Numbered from the stretch's first letter, positions 27,026 to 35,404 are shown. The stretch is 64,000 nt of DNA from Streptomyces sp. NBC_01264 (GCF_026340675.1 NZ_JAPEOX010000001.1:1-64000), one strand, 5' to 3'. The notes: generated by a model from the letters alone, not told the origin. Numbers and translations: made by a program.

Positions 27026-27891
27026 GGTGCTGTCACGTTGTTGGTGGTGTGATCGTTTGATTGCGCGTCAGGCCATGCGGGGGCCGTCGGCGGCCCGCTG
27101 CTCAGGCTGTGGCGGGCATGCCGGTGGTGCCGGTGATCTGGTTCCAGACGGCGAAGCGGATGGTCATCTCGAAGCGGTGGCGTCTGGCGGTCATGAGGTG
27201 GCGGTGGGGGCGGAAGTCGGGTGAGATCCCGGTGAACGCGGAGAGGAAGCGTTGCGCCCCGCCGACGCTGCGGAAGCCCTTCATCGCTCGTTCACGCTGA
27301 CGGGTGGGCTGGTGGGAGTTCTCCGCCCGGTTGTTCAAGCCCTTGTGCGAACGGTGCTCGACCGAGGGCATCACCTCACGGTGCGCGGCCCCGTAGGAGC
27401 GCAGCTTGTCGGTGACGACCACCCGGGGCACCCGCCTGGTCGTGGTCAGGAGCCGGCGGAAGAAACGCCTGGCCGCAGCCTTGTCACGACGGTTCTGGAC
27501 CAGGATGTCCAGGACGTTCCCGTTCTGGTCGACGGCCCGCCACAAGTACTTCCACGCCCCGTTGATCTTGATGAAGACCTCGTCGAGGTGCCACTTGTCG
27601 CCGGGCTGCGGGCGGCGCCGGCGCAGAGCGTTGGCGTAGGCCTGACCGAACTTCAGACACCAGCGGCGGACGGTCTCGTAAAAGACGATCACGCCCCGCT
27701 CGAGCATCATCTCCTCCACCTCACGGAAGGAGAGCGGGAAGCGGAAGTACAGCCACACACAGTGCGCGATGATCTCGACCGGGTACCGGTGGTTCTTGTA
27801 CGACGGCACCACAGACGACACGAACCCCAGCCCCTCACCAGACGGACAACCCGAAGATCATCTCACCCTGCCCCGACAACGTGACAGAGCC
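27026..27891. mobile_element. IS6-family insertion sequence, intact copy 2
   Basis: 866 bp with the same ends as 3143-4008 (GGTGCTGTCACGTTGT / GGCTCTGTCACGTTGT). Flanks gatgaccc and agctgcgc do not match, so no target duplication. Its right end abuts a partial IS6 in opposite orientation. Confidence 0.9.
27102..27821 (-). CDS. IS6-family transposase
   Basis: 239 residues with the expected helix-turn-helix, DKWHLDEVFIKI (Asp), VVVTDKLRSY (Asp) and NNRAENSHQPTRQRER (Glu). Differs from the 3219-3938 product only at the W[N/H]L and V[S/F]YET positions. The most likely functional one of the pair, as the conserved His precedes the first Asp. Confidence 0.9.
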   Translation of the reverse strand: MSSVVPSYKNHRYPVEIIAHCVWLYFRFPLSFREVEEMMLERGVIVFYETVRRWCLKFGQAYANALRRRRPQPGDKWHLDEVFIKINGAWKYLWRAVDQNGNVLDILVQNRRDKAAARRFFRRLLTTTRRVPRVVVTDKLRSYGAAHREVMPSVEHRSHKGLNNRAENSHQPTRQRERAMKGFRSVGGAQRFLSAFTGISPDFRPHRHLMTARRHRFEMTIRFAVWNQITGTTGMPATA

Positions 27892-28195
27892 AGCTGCGCT
27901 CCTACGGGGCCGCGCACCGTGAGGTGATGCCCTCGGTCGAGCACCGTTCGCACAAGGGCTTGAACAACCGGGCGGAGAACTCCCACCAGCCCACCCGTCA
28001 GCGTGAACGAGCGATGAAGGGCTTCCGCAGCGTCGGCGGGGCGCAACGCTTCCTCTCCGCGTTCACCGGGATCTCACTCCACTTCCGCCCCCACCGCCAC
28101 CTCATGACCGCCAGACGCCACCGCTTCGAGATGACCATCCGCTTCGCCGTCTGGAACCAGATCACCGGCACCACCGGCATGCCCGCCACAGCCTG
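27892..28195 (+). pseudogene. inverted partial IS6 (transposase 3' part)
   Basis: Plus-strand copy of the transposase C-terminal region from KLRSYGAAHREVMPSVEHRS to GTTGMPATA, head to head with the intact IS6 ending at 27891. Lacks both IS termini. It supplies the artificial 3' end of the 28723 gene on the other strand. Confidence 0.85.
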
Positions 28196-28723
28196 ATACG
28201 AAGTGGCTGACGTCATGCCGACGGCACTGCGGAGCCGTGCCCACAGAGAGATCGGCAAGGTGCCGCTGGGAACTTCGTCAGGTGAGCCGGTCTCGTGTGT
28301 AGCGATCCGCTCTGCTCGGAAATCGTGAGCGTCTCCGCGGAACGTGACGGAGTCCTCCCCGATCCCGACGACGTCCAGAAGGGTGTCTAGGGCCTTGTCT
28401 GCTTGCTCGTGCGGCTGAGTGAGCCAGACATACGAAACGCCCAGCGTATTGCCATCGTGCTTGCTGATCGCGAAGCTGAAACCTTCCAGCCGGAACAGAA
28501 CGACATCGAGCTCGTCCAGCCCGTCCCACGACCGCTCCACGTGCAGACGTAGCCGCTGAGCTATGGGCTGCACCGGCAGCGCCAGCACTCCGATCATCTG
28601 GAACAGCGGAGCGGAGTGCTCCCAGACGCTGTACTGGGAGGCGGGATTCTTCCCGGTGTAGTACGGCGGCTGTGTGGCCGGCTGCCAGTGGGGCTCAGGC
28701 CCTGGGACCTCGATCTCTGTCAC
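27998..28723 (-). CDS. unknown protein, C-terminus replaced by IS6 sequence
   Basis: GTG start at 28723 with AGGAG 7 bp upstream. The first about 175 residues (to LWARLRSAVGMTSATSY, 28197) are native: an acidic globular protein with alternating strands and helices (PLFQMIGVLALPVQPIAQRL, ELDVVLFRLEGFSFAI). I do not recognise the family. From 28196 the frame runs into IS6 DNA read backwards, so the last 66 residues are artefactual. The stop was lost or the gene truncated by the IS6 rearrangement. It stands beside two other small unknown genes. Confidence 0.55.
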   Translation of the reverse strand: MTEIEVPGPEPHWQPATQPPYYTGKNPASQYSVWEHSAPLFQMIGVLALPVQPIAQRLRLHVERSWDGLDELDVVLFRLEGFSFAISKHDGNTLGVSYVWLTQPHEQADKALDTLLDVVGIGEDSVTFRGDAHDFRAERIATHETGSPDEVPSGTLPISLWARLRSAVGMTSATSYQAVAGMPVVPVIWFQTAKRMVISKRWRLAVMRWRWGRKWSEIPVNAERKRCAPPTLRKPFIARSR

Positions 28724-28953
28724 AGCGAGCTCCTCCCCACGGCCTCCAGCGACCTGGTGGTCAACCTACCTCTACCGGCTCGACCGGCATCATGCGGCGT
28801 CGCTCAAAAGGAAGCAGAGTGACCCAAGCCATTGATCATTAGTAGGTTCGTGCCACCGAGGTTTGATGAGCGCGGGGTACTGGTGAGGGGCGGCTCGCGC
28901 CGGAGGAGTGAACCGCCGAAGTGGCTGTCAGTCGCCCCAAGCAGAATGCGGTC

Positions 28954-29328
28954 ATGAGCTACGACTTGGCTGTTTGGGAAGGCGCACGCCCCGCCGACGA
29001 CACGATGGCGACGACAACCTTCGAGGACCTCTACCGGAAACACATGAGGCACATGGGAGGCCAGAAAGCTGCGCCTACCCCCTTGATCAGGCAGTACGTC
29101 GAGGCACTGGTGGCACGCTGGCCCGACCTGAGCCCCGATGACGACGATGAGGACGAGAAAGCCAGCCCTTGGTCCGACGGCCCCTTGGTCAACAATGCCA
29201 GCGGCCCGATGCTCTACTTCGGCATGGTCTTCAGCAAATACAGGGAAGCCGTGCCGTTCGCCACTGACGTTGCGAAATCTCTCGGTCTCACCTGCTTCGA
29301 CCCACAGGATGGGCGCCTCATCGCCTGA
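28954..29328 (+). CDS. small unknown acidic protein (SYDLAVWEG family)
   Basis: 124 residues starting MSYDLAVWEGARPADD, a form I have met in Streptomyces hypothetical proteins. It has a central acidic run (DDDDEDEK) and a compact C-terminus (GPMLYFGMVFSKYREAVPFA). Start ATG 28954 chosen because the conserved-looking part begins there; the frame opens at GTG 28921 (ribosome-binding GGAGGAG 13 bp before). Function unknown; such small acidic proteins often sit in immunity or accessory loci, which is only a guess here. Confidence 0.6.
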   Translation: MSYDLAVWEGARPADDTMATTTFEDLYRKHMRHMGGQKAAPTPLIRQYVEALVARWPDLSPDDDDEDEKASPWSDGPLVNNASGPMLYFGMVFSKYREAVPFATDVAKSLGLTCFDPQDGRLIA

Positions 29329-29331
29329 TCT

Positions 29332-29829
29332 CTAGCGTTCCCAACGGGGCGGCAGCGCCGCTCGATCACGCCAGTAGTCCGCATCACGCGGGTCCGCCAG
29401 CCAGCCAACCAATCGCTCGGCGCCGACTTCGAACGCTTGGCCAATCGAAGTACCCGTGCCGACGGCAAGCTCAATGGCATCGACATCGTGAGTTGCGTGA
29501 TCGGTCTCGCACCAGCAGGCCACGCTCACCGCTGCACTGACCACCAGCCGCCCGTCCTCTGTCCACAACATCTGGAGCAAGAACTCCGGCTGGTCACCCC
29601 CGCCCGAATACGCGACCACATCCACGCCGAAGACAACGGGAGTGCCCGGACTCGCGCCGGGAAAGACCGCATGGGCGAGTGCCCACTCCCACTCGGGCCG
29701 CTCGTCCCATGTACGCGCAGCATCCACCGCTCGGGCGGCCTGCTGCACCGCTTCCAGATCAACAGCGGAAGCCTGCGGGAAGATCGTGGAGAGGGGCACG
29801 TCGTCAATGACACCTCGGCTCATTGTCAT
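29332..29829 (-). CDS. unknown protein, convergent with the SYDLAVWEG gene
   Basis: About 165 residues from ATG 29829 (upstream in-frame starts reach 29907). Sequence alternates helix (LEAVQQAARAVDAARTWDER) and beta strands (TPVVFGVDVVAYSG, PEFLLQMLWTEDGRLVVSAA), with a C-terminal YWRDRAALPPRWER. Family not recognised. Its stop lies 3 bp from that of the gene at 28954-29328, so the two converge without room for a terminator. Confidence 0.6.
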   Translation of the reverse strand: MTMSRGVIDDVPLSTIFPQASAVDLEAVQQAARAVDAARTWDERPEWEWALAHAVFPGASPGTPVVFGVDVVAYSGGGDQPEFLLQMLWTEDGRLVVSAAVSVACWCETDHATHDVDAIELAVGTGTSIGQAFEVGAERLVGWLADPRDADYWRDRAALPPRWER

Positions 29830-29939
29830 AGCCCTGATCATCGCTGCCGAGCTTCCCGAGCGACAGCCGGTCGAGCGCCGTGTGATCCGGCATCCGCCAT
29901 CACTCAAACTTCGATGGCACAGGACATCTGGGCCTGTTC

Positions 29940-30505
29940 ATGGTCTGGTTGAAGTACACGCCGGCGCCCCGGGACGGAGTCGCCGCGGTGGTGCGGACGG
30001 GCCCGGGGGCGGAGCCGGTGCGGTGCGAGCGGCGGATCAACCGGGTGCTCGTCGCGGTGCGGGGGCTGCTGTCGTACGCGGTGTCCTCGGGCGAGGCGCC
30101 GCGCGGGGTGCTGGGGCAGATCTACGAGCTCGCGGACAGCCGGGATCTGCCGGCGGCGGCAACGGGTGAGGACGGGGGCCTGTTCTACCGGCTGCGTGCC
30201 GTGCACCGGCTGAGGGAGCCAGCCGCCGACGTCGACCGTGCAGCCGACACCGAACTCGTGGCGATGTTCACCGTCTGCCGCAGTGCACGGGACCGCTTGG
30301 TCGTTCTGCTGCTCGGACGGGTGGGGCTTCGGCGCGGTCAGGCGGCCGGGCTGCGCCGCAGCGACGTTCATCTGCTGCCGGACTCGTGGGCGCTGAGCTG
30401 CGAGTACCCGGGTGCGCACCTGCACGTTCGGAGGCGGGAGAACTCGAACGGGGCCTGGTCGAAGTCCCGGCATGCGTGGGTGGCGCCGCTGGACTCTCCG
30501 GTGGT
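29940..30505 (+). pseudogene. tyrosine recombinase/integrase, truncated
   Basis: Has the central part of a phage-type tyrosine recombinase: CERRINRVLVAVRGLLSYAV (core-binding helix), then RDRLVVLLLGRVGLRRGQAA/GLRRSDVH with the first catalytic Arg, and RRRENSNGAWSKSRHAWVAP with the Lys hairpin. The HxxR...Y half is gone; from about 30496 the sequence is the end of an ISAs1-type element and the frame closes by chance at 30620. The N-terminus may also be incomplete. Probably the integrase of a lost integrative element. Confidence 0.75.
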
Positions 30506-30630
30506 CAGGCGACGTGAAGGTCACCTTGATCATCGGAGCCTCGTTACGTCCGGGACTGCCACAGCGAAGGTTCGTCACACCCCCGTGACCTGCCGCTTCT
30601 CCCAACGGCCAGGACTATGAATTAGCCCTG
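30496..30630 (+). repeat. 135-bp copy of an ISAs1-type end (direct repeat 1)
   Basis: Matches 33336-33470 with only a few differences (about 97%). It ends with the IS terminus palindrome (...ATGAATTAGCCCTG). Together the two copies bracket the acyltransferase gene and a full IS element. Confidence 0.85.
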
Positions 30631-30715
30631 GCCCGCCACAATGCCCGCCGGACGGCGTCGGCGTCCTGACCGGCGCCGCGCCGTTCCCGGGGGCCGGCCC
30701 CTGGACCCCCGCTCC

Positions 30716-32020
30716 TCAAACGCGGGAGGGGCTGGATTTCGGCGCGCCCATCCGGATCTCCGCTTCGCCCGATGCCGCGCGGGTTAGGCCGTCGGCGTAG
30801 CCGAGCGGTACCGGCGCGCGCGGTTCACGGCGCGGTTCCGCCACGCCAGGGAGGCGGTCGGTTCCGCCGGGGGAACGAATCGGCCGGCGCAACGATGCGG
30901 GCATGTGGTGCATGAGCCAGCGGTTCGCCGGTTCTTCCACAAAGCGATAGAGAACCCAGGAAAGACCAGTCACAACCAAGGCCATCCCCAGGAGGCCGAA
31001 GAGAGCGTCATTATTGTCGGAAAGGCGCCCGTATTCATAAGTGGACCAGCGGATTACGGCGTGATGTATGAGGTAGAAGCAGTAGGACCAAATGCCGAGA
31101 TTCACCAGGACGCGACTCGTCAGCAGTCCACGCTGCCCCTTGATCTCCCTCTGGGTGAAGGCGAGCATGATCAGCGCTGACAGCACGGCAATCGTCGGGC
31201 GCTCCGTGTAACTCAACTGCTGACCCCAGTATGCGGGCAAGCCGGCCTGGAGCTGGAAGTAGGCGTAGGTGTAGGCGCAGAGGCCCAGTACGGGCACGGC
31301 CGGGTGCAGCCGCATTCTCCAGCCGCGCTTCACCGCCAGCGCCAGAGTGATGCCCACCAGGAACTCCGGCAGATGGAAAACCGGAGTCTGGTTCACCCAG
31401 AAAGACCAGGGCGCACGATAGTTGGCGTTGCCCACATGATCAGCAACGATCATGGCAACCAGACCCGCAGCGGTGAGCACCGTGAGGGTGCGGGTGCTCA
31501 CCTTCACGATGCGCCGCGCAACGAAGGGGAAAAGGGCGTAGAAAAGGACCTCGACACTGAGCGTCCAAGTCACGGGGTTGCCGGGCAGTGAGGGCTGGGC
31601 ATGCGGAAGCCACGTTTGTACCAGGAAGAGCGACGCGATGAAGCTGCCCCAGTCGACCCGCACTCCCGCCATTCGATAGAAAACAAAGAAGGCCGGAACG
31701 GCTGCTACGAGCGAGGCCGGCCAGATACGAGCGATCCGACGCCAGTAGAACGCACCTGCCCGTTCCTGTGGCTTGTGCACCCAAGTGAGAAGGAATCCGG
31801 AGAGGACGAAGAAGAACGTGACACCCTGGCCGCCCATTTGGGAATAGGGAAAGATCAGCGGTGCTGTTCCATGACCCGTCTTGTTGCCGATTCCTGTGAA
31901 GTGGTGCATGAAGACGCCGAACGCTGCAAAGAACCTGAGTCCCGTCAGCGAGTCGAGGCGAGAGGGCAGAACCGCTGGATCCGACCTTTTGCGAGCATGG
32001 CTGCGCCTCTTCGTCGGCAT
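30716..32020 (-). CDS. acyltransferase family 3 membrane protein (OafA/YrhL type)
   Basis: 434-residue integral membrane acyltransferase that would transfer acyl groups to a cell-surface or secreted glycan. ATG 32020 has GGGAG 8 bp upstream. Diagnostic features: LDSLTGLRFFAAFGVFMHHF with the essential-type His, GGQGVTFFFVLSGFLLTW, YWRRIARIWPA, and about ten hydrophobic helices, ending in WVLYRFVEEPANRWL. The C-terminal about 50 residues are hydrophilic. A longer open frame continues upstream through the ISAs1 element in a frame that is not its transposase and is spurious. No glycan biosynthesis genes adjoin, so the substrate is unknown. It sits between two copies of an IS end. Confidence 0.88.
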   Translation of the reverse strand: MPTKRRSHARKRSDPAVLPSRLDSLTGLRFFAAFGVFMHHFTGIGNKTGHGTAPLIFPYSQMGGQGVTFFFVLSGFLLTWVHKPQERAGAFYWRRIARIWPASLVAAVPAFFVFYRMAGVRVDWGSFIASLFLVQTWLPHAQPSLPGNPVTWTLSVEVLFYALFPFVARRIVKVSTRTLTVLTAAGLVAMIVADHVGNANYRAPWSFWVNQTPVFHLPEFLVGITLALAVKRGWRMRLHPAVPVLGLCAYTYAYFQLQAGLPAYWGQQLSYTERPTIAVLSALIMLAFTQREIKGQRGLLTSRVLVNLGIWSYCFYLIHHAVIRWSTYEYGRLSDNNDALFGLLGMALVVTGLSWVLYRFVEEPANRWLMHHMPASLRRPIRSPGGTDRLPGVAEPRREPRAPVPLGYADGLTRAASGEAEIRMGAPKSSPSRV

Positions 32021-32163
32021 TTCTCGACTCCCTGGGATTCGATGGATACGCAACCGACCATAGGGAGCGGGGTTGCGCGGTCGTCTCCGCCGACCGGCCC
32101 ATCGGCGGGGGGATGCACACGTCGACTGCTCTGTGGGATCAGGGCTATTCATAGTCGGGTGGA

Positions 32164-33348
32164 TCATGCTGCATCGCAGGTCAGGGGCAGTCCGAGGAGG
32201 TCGAGTGGGCGGGTGAAGGGCTTGTAGGAGACCTCTCGGAGTCCGGCGGCGATGTTGTGGTGGCCGGCGTCCCGGAGGATGTTGATCGCGAAGTTTCGTA
32301 GCGTGGCCATGTTGGCGGGGCCGTGTCCGGTCCGGATCCTGGAGGCGTCCTCCGCGAATGTGGTGTCCCGGACGTGGTGGACGGCCTCGATGCCCCACTG
32401 AGCCCTGGCGATACGGCTGATGAGCTGCGGTGATGCCTCGGACGAGGTCATGTCGGTGATGGCGTGGACGGTCTGTCGGGTGACCTTGCCGGTCTTGAGG
32501 TCTGTGCGGTGCCGCAGGATCTTTGCTGCCTGGACGACGTGGGGCAAGTCCAGGCCGAGGCCGGTAACGGTGAGCGTGCGGACCGAGCGGGTCTCGCGCC
32601 GGCCGTGCCCGGCCTGGCGGTCGTAGCGGCGAGCGGTGACTTCCTTCCACGGCAGAGCTCTGACGGCAGCGTGGAGTTTGGGCTGGTTGCCCTTGACGAC
32701 CATCAGGTAGTGGGCGTTCTTCTCCTCCACCAGCCATTTCGCGTGCTCGCGCTGGGTGTGCAGCGCGTCGGCGGTCACTACTGTGCCGGTCAGGTCGAAC
32801 GGCGCGAGCAGCGCGGTGAAGCCGGTGATCTCGTTCGTCCTGTCCGGCACCCGGAGCTGGCTGACGGTGCGGCCGGCAGCCGTGACCGCGGACAGGAGGT
32901 GCGCGGCCGGGGTGGTGTCGGTGCGCGAGCCGCGGGCACTTTTGCCGTCCACCGCCACCGATTCCGTGCCGGCCAGGCCGTGACCGAGAAGGTCGGCGAG
33001 CCCGCCGGGACACACCTGAACCAACACCCGCCGCACGGTCGAACCCGACGCCGCCCGCCGTAACCCGAGGGGCCCGCGCGCGTGAAACCCCAGGCCGGAA
33101 AGCGTGTCCTGCGGCGCGTGACGGGCCCACTGCCCGATCGCCAGATAGGAACGGGCACCGGCCAGGACCGCGCACGCGGCTGTCAGAAACACCGAGGCCA
33201 GGGTATGACGCCGTCCCCGCCGCTCACGCGGATCGGGCACGACGGCCAGTCGGGCCGCCACCTCGGGAAGCTCACGGTATTCACGCGAGGGCGACTTGAT
33301 CAGACAGACGGTGGCAGACTGGCGACACATCGAGGCTCCGGTGGTCAC
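32164..33348 (-). CDS. ISAs1-family transposase (second type)
   Basis: 394 residues: LAVVPDPRERRGRRHTLASV (associated N-terminal domain), SVAVDGKSARGSR (Asp), VVTADALHTQREHAKW (Asp), HYLMVVKGNQP and WGIEAVHHVRDTTFAEDASR (Glu). Clearly the same family as the 10566-11822 product but a different element. Start ATG 33348; ATG 33330 also possible. The gene appears intact. Its stop is 24 bp from the left IS end. Confidence 0.9.
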   Translation of the reverse strand: MTTGASMCRQSATVCLIKSPSREYRELPEVAARLAVVPDPRERRGRRHTLASVFLTAACAVLAGARSYLAIGQWARHAPQDTLSGLGFHARGPLGLRRAASGSTVRRVLVQVCPGGLADLLGHGLAGTESVAVDGKSARGSRTDTTPAAHLLSAVTAAGRTVSQLRVPDRTNEITGFTALLAPFDLTGTVVTADALHTQREHAKWLVEEKNAHYLMVVKGNQPKLHAAVRALPWKEVTARRYDRQAGHGRRETRSVRTLTVTGLGLDLPHVVQAAKILRHRTDLKTGKVTRQTVHAITDMTSSEASPQLISRIARAQWGIEAVHHVRDTTFAEDASRIRTGHGPANMATLRNFAINILRDAGHHNIAAGLREVSYKPFTRPLDLLGLPLTCDAA

Positions 33349-33470
33349 GCGACGTGAAGGTCACCTTGATCATCGGAGCCTCGTTACGTCCGGGACTGCC
33401 ACAGCGAAGGTTCGTCACACCCCCGTGACCTGCAGCTTCTCCCAACGGCCAGGGCTATGAATTAGCCCTG
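33336..33470 (+). repeat. 135-bp ISAs1-type end (direct repeat 2)
   Basis: The right terminal part of the IS at 32140-33470, repeated at 30496-30630 in the same orientation. Confidence 0.85.
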
Positions 33471-33488
33471 GGGGCGTGTCCCAGGAGG

Positions 33489-33679
33489 CCGCACGGTGGG
33501 CCGCGTGCTTTTTGGCCCGGTGCGCGCCGAAGGCGCAGGGCCAAAAACCCTGCCCCGGAACGGGGCAGGGCGGTCCGCGAAGCGGACTGAATTGCCGGTG
33601 AACGCGCCCGAAGGGCGCCCGGCAATTCACCCGCAGGGCCCGCCAGGGCCCGGAGGGCGGCACGCGGCCCACCGTGTGG
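33489..33679. repeat. nested palindrome cluster with GAA loops
   Basis: An outer 19-bp inverted repeat (33489-33507 with 33661-33679, one mismatch) encloses five stems: TTTTTGGCCC/GGGCCAAAAA (33509-33547) with inner GCGCC-GAA-GGCGC; CCCTGCCCCG-GAA-CGGGGCAGGG (33548-33570); GTCCGC-GAA-GCGGAC (33573-33587); TGAATTGCCGG/CCGGCAATTCA (33588-33629) with inner GCGCCC-GAA-GGGCGC; and GGGCCC twice (33636-33651). No gene fits. Four stems share the 3-base loop GAA (TTC on the other strand), similar in style to Streptomyces telomere hairpins, but its role is unknown. Confidence 0.9.
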
Positions 33680-33820
33680 CAGCCGTGGGCCACGCCCCCA
33701 GAAAAGCCCCGTCCACCGGCCCGCACGCGGTCTTGCAGTCCCTGCTGCGCACCGGTCCGGGACGGCCGGTTTTCGTCTGCATCCGCAGCGGGGGCGCCGC
33801 CGAGACGACCTGCTCCGGCG

Positions 33821-34039
33821 CTATCGCCGCCGCTCGCCGAACGCCCCCCGCGCCAAGAACGAGAAGACGATGGCGGCGCAGGAGACGATGCAGGACAGGA
33901 CTCCCGCCCAGGACAGGAGACTGCCGAGAGCGGGGCCGGACGGGACGAGCCCGGCGAACACCAGCAGACAGACCCCCAAGAGCAAGCCGACCACCGCCGT
34001 AGGCGGGGCGGCCGGGCGGGGCCGTCGCGAGTCGACCAT
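33821..34039 (-). CDS. small two-helix membrane protein
   Basis: 72 residues from ATG 34039: basic N-terminus MVDSRRPRPAAPP, helix AVVGLLLGVCLLVFAGL, loop VPSGPALGS, helix LLSWAGVLSCIVSCAAIVFS, and basic tail ERRR. The hydrophobic periodicity is convincing, but there is no clear ribosome-binding site, and longer frames in this GC-rich region make the call moderate. Function unknown. Confidence 0.45.
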   Translation of the reverse strand: MVDSRRPRPAAPPTAVVGLLLGVCLLVFAGLVPSGPALGSLLSWAGVLSCIVSCAAIVFSFLARGAFGERRR

Positions 34040-34044
34040 CCGGC

Positions 34045-34303
34045 GCAGAGGCGTACGCCAACAACCAAGCGACCCCCGACACGCTGATCGCGGTGTCCGC
34101 CGCCTCCAACCGATCCAAGTCCGACAAGGACCCGGCGGAGTGACTACCGTCGGATGGCTCGTATCACTGCTCGTACGCCGCGAGCTGGGTCGGAACCAAG
34201 CTGCGCTGGGACCTCGCGGCCGACGAGGCTGAGGTCCAGGCGCTCCTCGGACTCGCCGAGGACTGCCCCACCACCACCGTCGTCTACGAGAGCGCCCTGT
34301 AGG
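34045..34303 (+). pseudogene. C-terminal remnant of a secreted HNH (DUF1524-type) endonuclease
   Basis: Reads AEAYANNQATPDTLIAVSAA then SNRSKSDKDPAE, a stop (TGA 34141-34143 where TGG is expected for DPAEW), and continues in the same frame as DGSYHCSYAASWVGTKLRWD to YESAL and TAG. SNRSK and DPAEW are the hallmark end of the HNH/DUF1524 nuclease family. The upstream catalytic His region is missing. Confidence 0.65.
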
Positions 34304-34447
34304 CCGCGGGACGGGACCCGCTTCCCGGACCTGCGTGGCCGACACGTACGGGCGCGCTGTCCTGGGAGGCTGGTTGGTGGAGCTCGTCCGGGTCTTCCTT
34401 CGCACGTCGGTCCGGACGGGCCGCCCCCTTCGCCGGGATCAGCGTGG

Positions 34448-35056
34448 TCAGCGGTAGGGGCTCCAGCGTCCGAGGCGTGCCAGCAGCTTGCGGGCGGCAT
34501 CCTCGTTGAGGCCGAGTTGGGCGGCGGCCTGCTTCGTGTCGAGGTCGTTGGCGGTACCGCGGGCGGCCCAGTAGCCGACCCGCTCCGCTGTGACCTCCAG
34601 CCGGCGGGCTGCACGTACCGCCGCGACCGGGGAGGTCTTGGTCAGCTTGTCGATCTCCTCCTCCAACCGGGCCAGCAGCATGGTGACGGTCTCGGGCAGG
34701 GGGATGGTGGTCGCTTCGACCTGGTCGGTGTGCGCGTACCAGTCCCGGTCGCAGGCATCCGCCTGCTCGTCCCCGGCCTCGGCCAAGTCCTGGTCACCGA
34801 TCGCCTCCCAGTCCAGGCGGTGTTCGGGACCGGCCCAGCCACAGGAACACACCGCGCGCACCGCGGCAGCCCGCGGTACGTGGGGCCAGCGGCCGTCGTA
34901 GACGCTCCACTGGGAGACCGGGTCCCCTCCCCCGCCGGAGCCGCTGTCGAAATACACCGGGGCAGGAACGGTTCCGTCACCCAGGACAGCCTCGACCGCG
35001 CCGGTGTGGGAGGTGCCGAACTCCTCAGTCGTCCACGTCTCGCGCCTACTCACCAC
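34448..35056 (-). CDS. unknown protein with HTH-like C-terminus
   Basis: About 202 residues. GTG at 35056 has GGAGAGG 8 bp upstream; the frame opens at 35092. The middle has a Cys pair and Trp (AVCSCGWAGPEHRLDW) and an acidic helix region. The end TAERVGYWAARGTANDLDTK, AAAQLGLNEDAARKLLARLG looks like a helix-turn-helix. Similar unannotated proteins occur in Streptomyces mobile regions, but I cannot give a function. No operon partner. Confidence 0.6.
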   Translation of the reverse strand: MVSRRETWTTEEFGTSHTGAVEAVLGDGTVPAPVYFDSGSGGGGDPVSQWSVYDGRWPHVPRAAAVRAVCSCGWAGPEHRLDWEAIGDQDLAEAGDEQADACDRDWYAHTDQVEATTIPLPETVTMLLARLEEEIDKLTKTSPVAAVRAARRLEVTAERVGYWAARGTANDLDTKQAAAQLGLNEDAARKLLARLGRWSPYR

Positions 35057-35300
35057 GACCCCGCCCTCTCCCCTGCCCCCGTGTTCAGGCAACCCACGAT
35101 GCGGAGCCGCCTCACCACGACGATGCCGCAGCCAGTCCGCATCGCAGGCGAGTTTTCACGAAGTGGTTACGGGGATCTCAGCGGCGCCTCCGGCTTTCAG
35201 AGGGTGGTACGTGAGCGGATGTTCGTTTCGGTGTCGCCTGATCGTGTGGCTGCAGGAGCTCCTGGCCGGTCGGCGGGTCTGTCCGTGTTGGAGTAGCGGG

Positions 35301-35404
35301 GTGAGCGAACGCAGGTCCTACAAGAGCGACTTGTCCGATGAACGCTGGGCTCTGATCGAGCCGGTAACCACTGGATGGAAGACCAAGCACCCATCCGTCA
35401 GCGG
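35301..35404 (+). pseudogene. IS5-family transposase N-terminal scrap
   Basis: GTG 35301 begins SERRSYKSDLSDERWALIEP, the typical IS5 opening, then VTTGWKTKHPSVSGHQG. It breaks off at about 35404 into an IS3 fragment. Confidence 0.7.

Larger units (their letters stand above)
32140..33470 (-). mobile_element. ISAs1-family insertion sequence (second type)
   Basis: 1,331 bp, ends CAGGGCTATTCATAG (left, 32140) and CAGGGCTAATTCATAG (right, reverse strand, 33470). Flanks do not show a target duplication. A second copy of its right end is at 30496-30630. Confidence 0.85.

Noticed and set aside
26833..28240. Target-site duplication for the intact IS6 copies
   Set aside because: The 8-bp flanks of all three intact IS6 copies were compared, within and between copies; none match.
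30716..33175. Single 819-codon frame joining the acyltransferase with DNA of the neighbouring IS
   Set aside because: The upstream part is an out-of-frame reading of the ISAs1 transposase gene; the acyltransferase has its own ATG at 32020 with a good ribosome-binding site.
33471..33760. A coding gene across the palindrome cluster
   Set aside because: Frames here are short or read through palindromes with biased composition; no motif or ribosome-binding site supports any of them.
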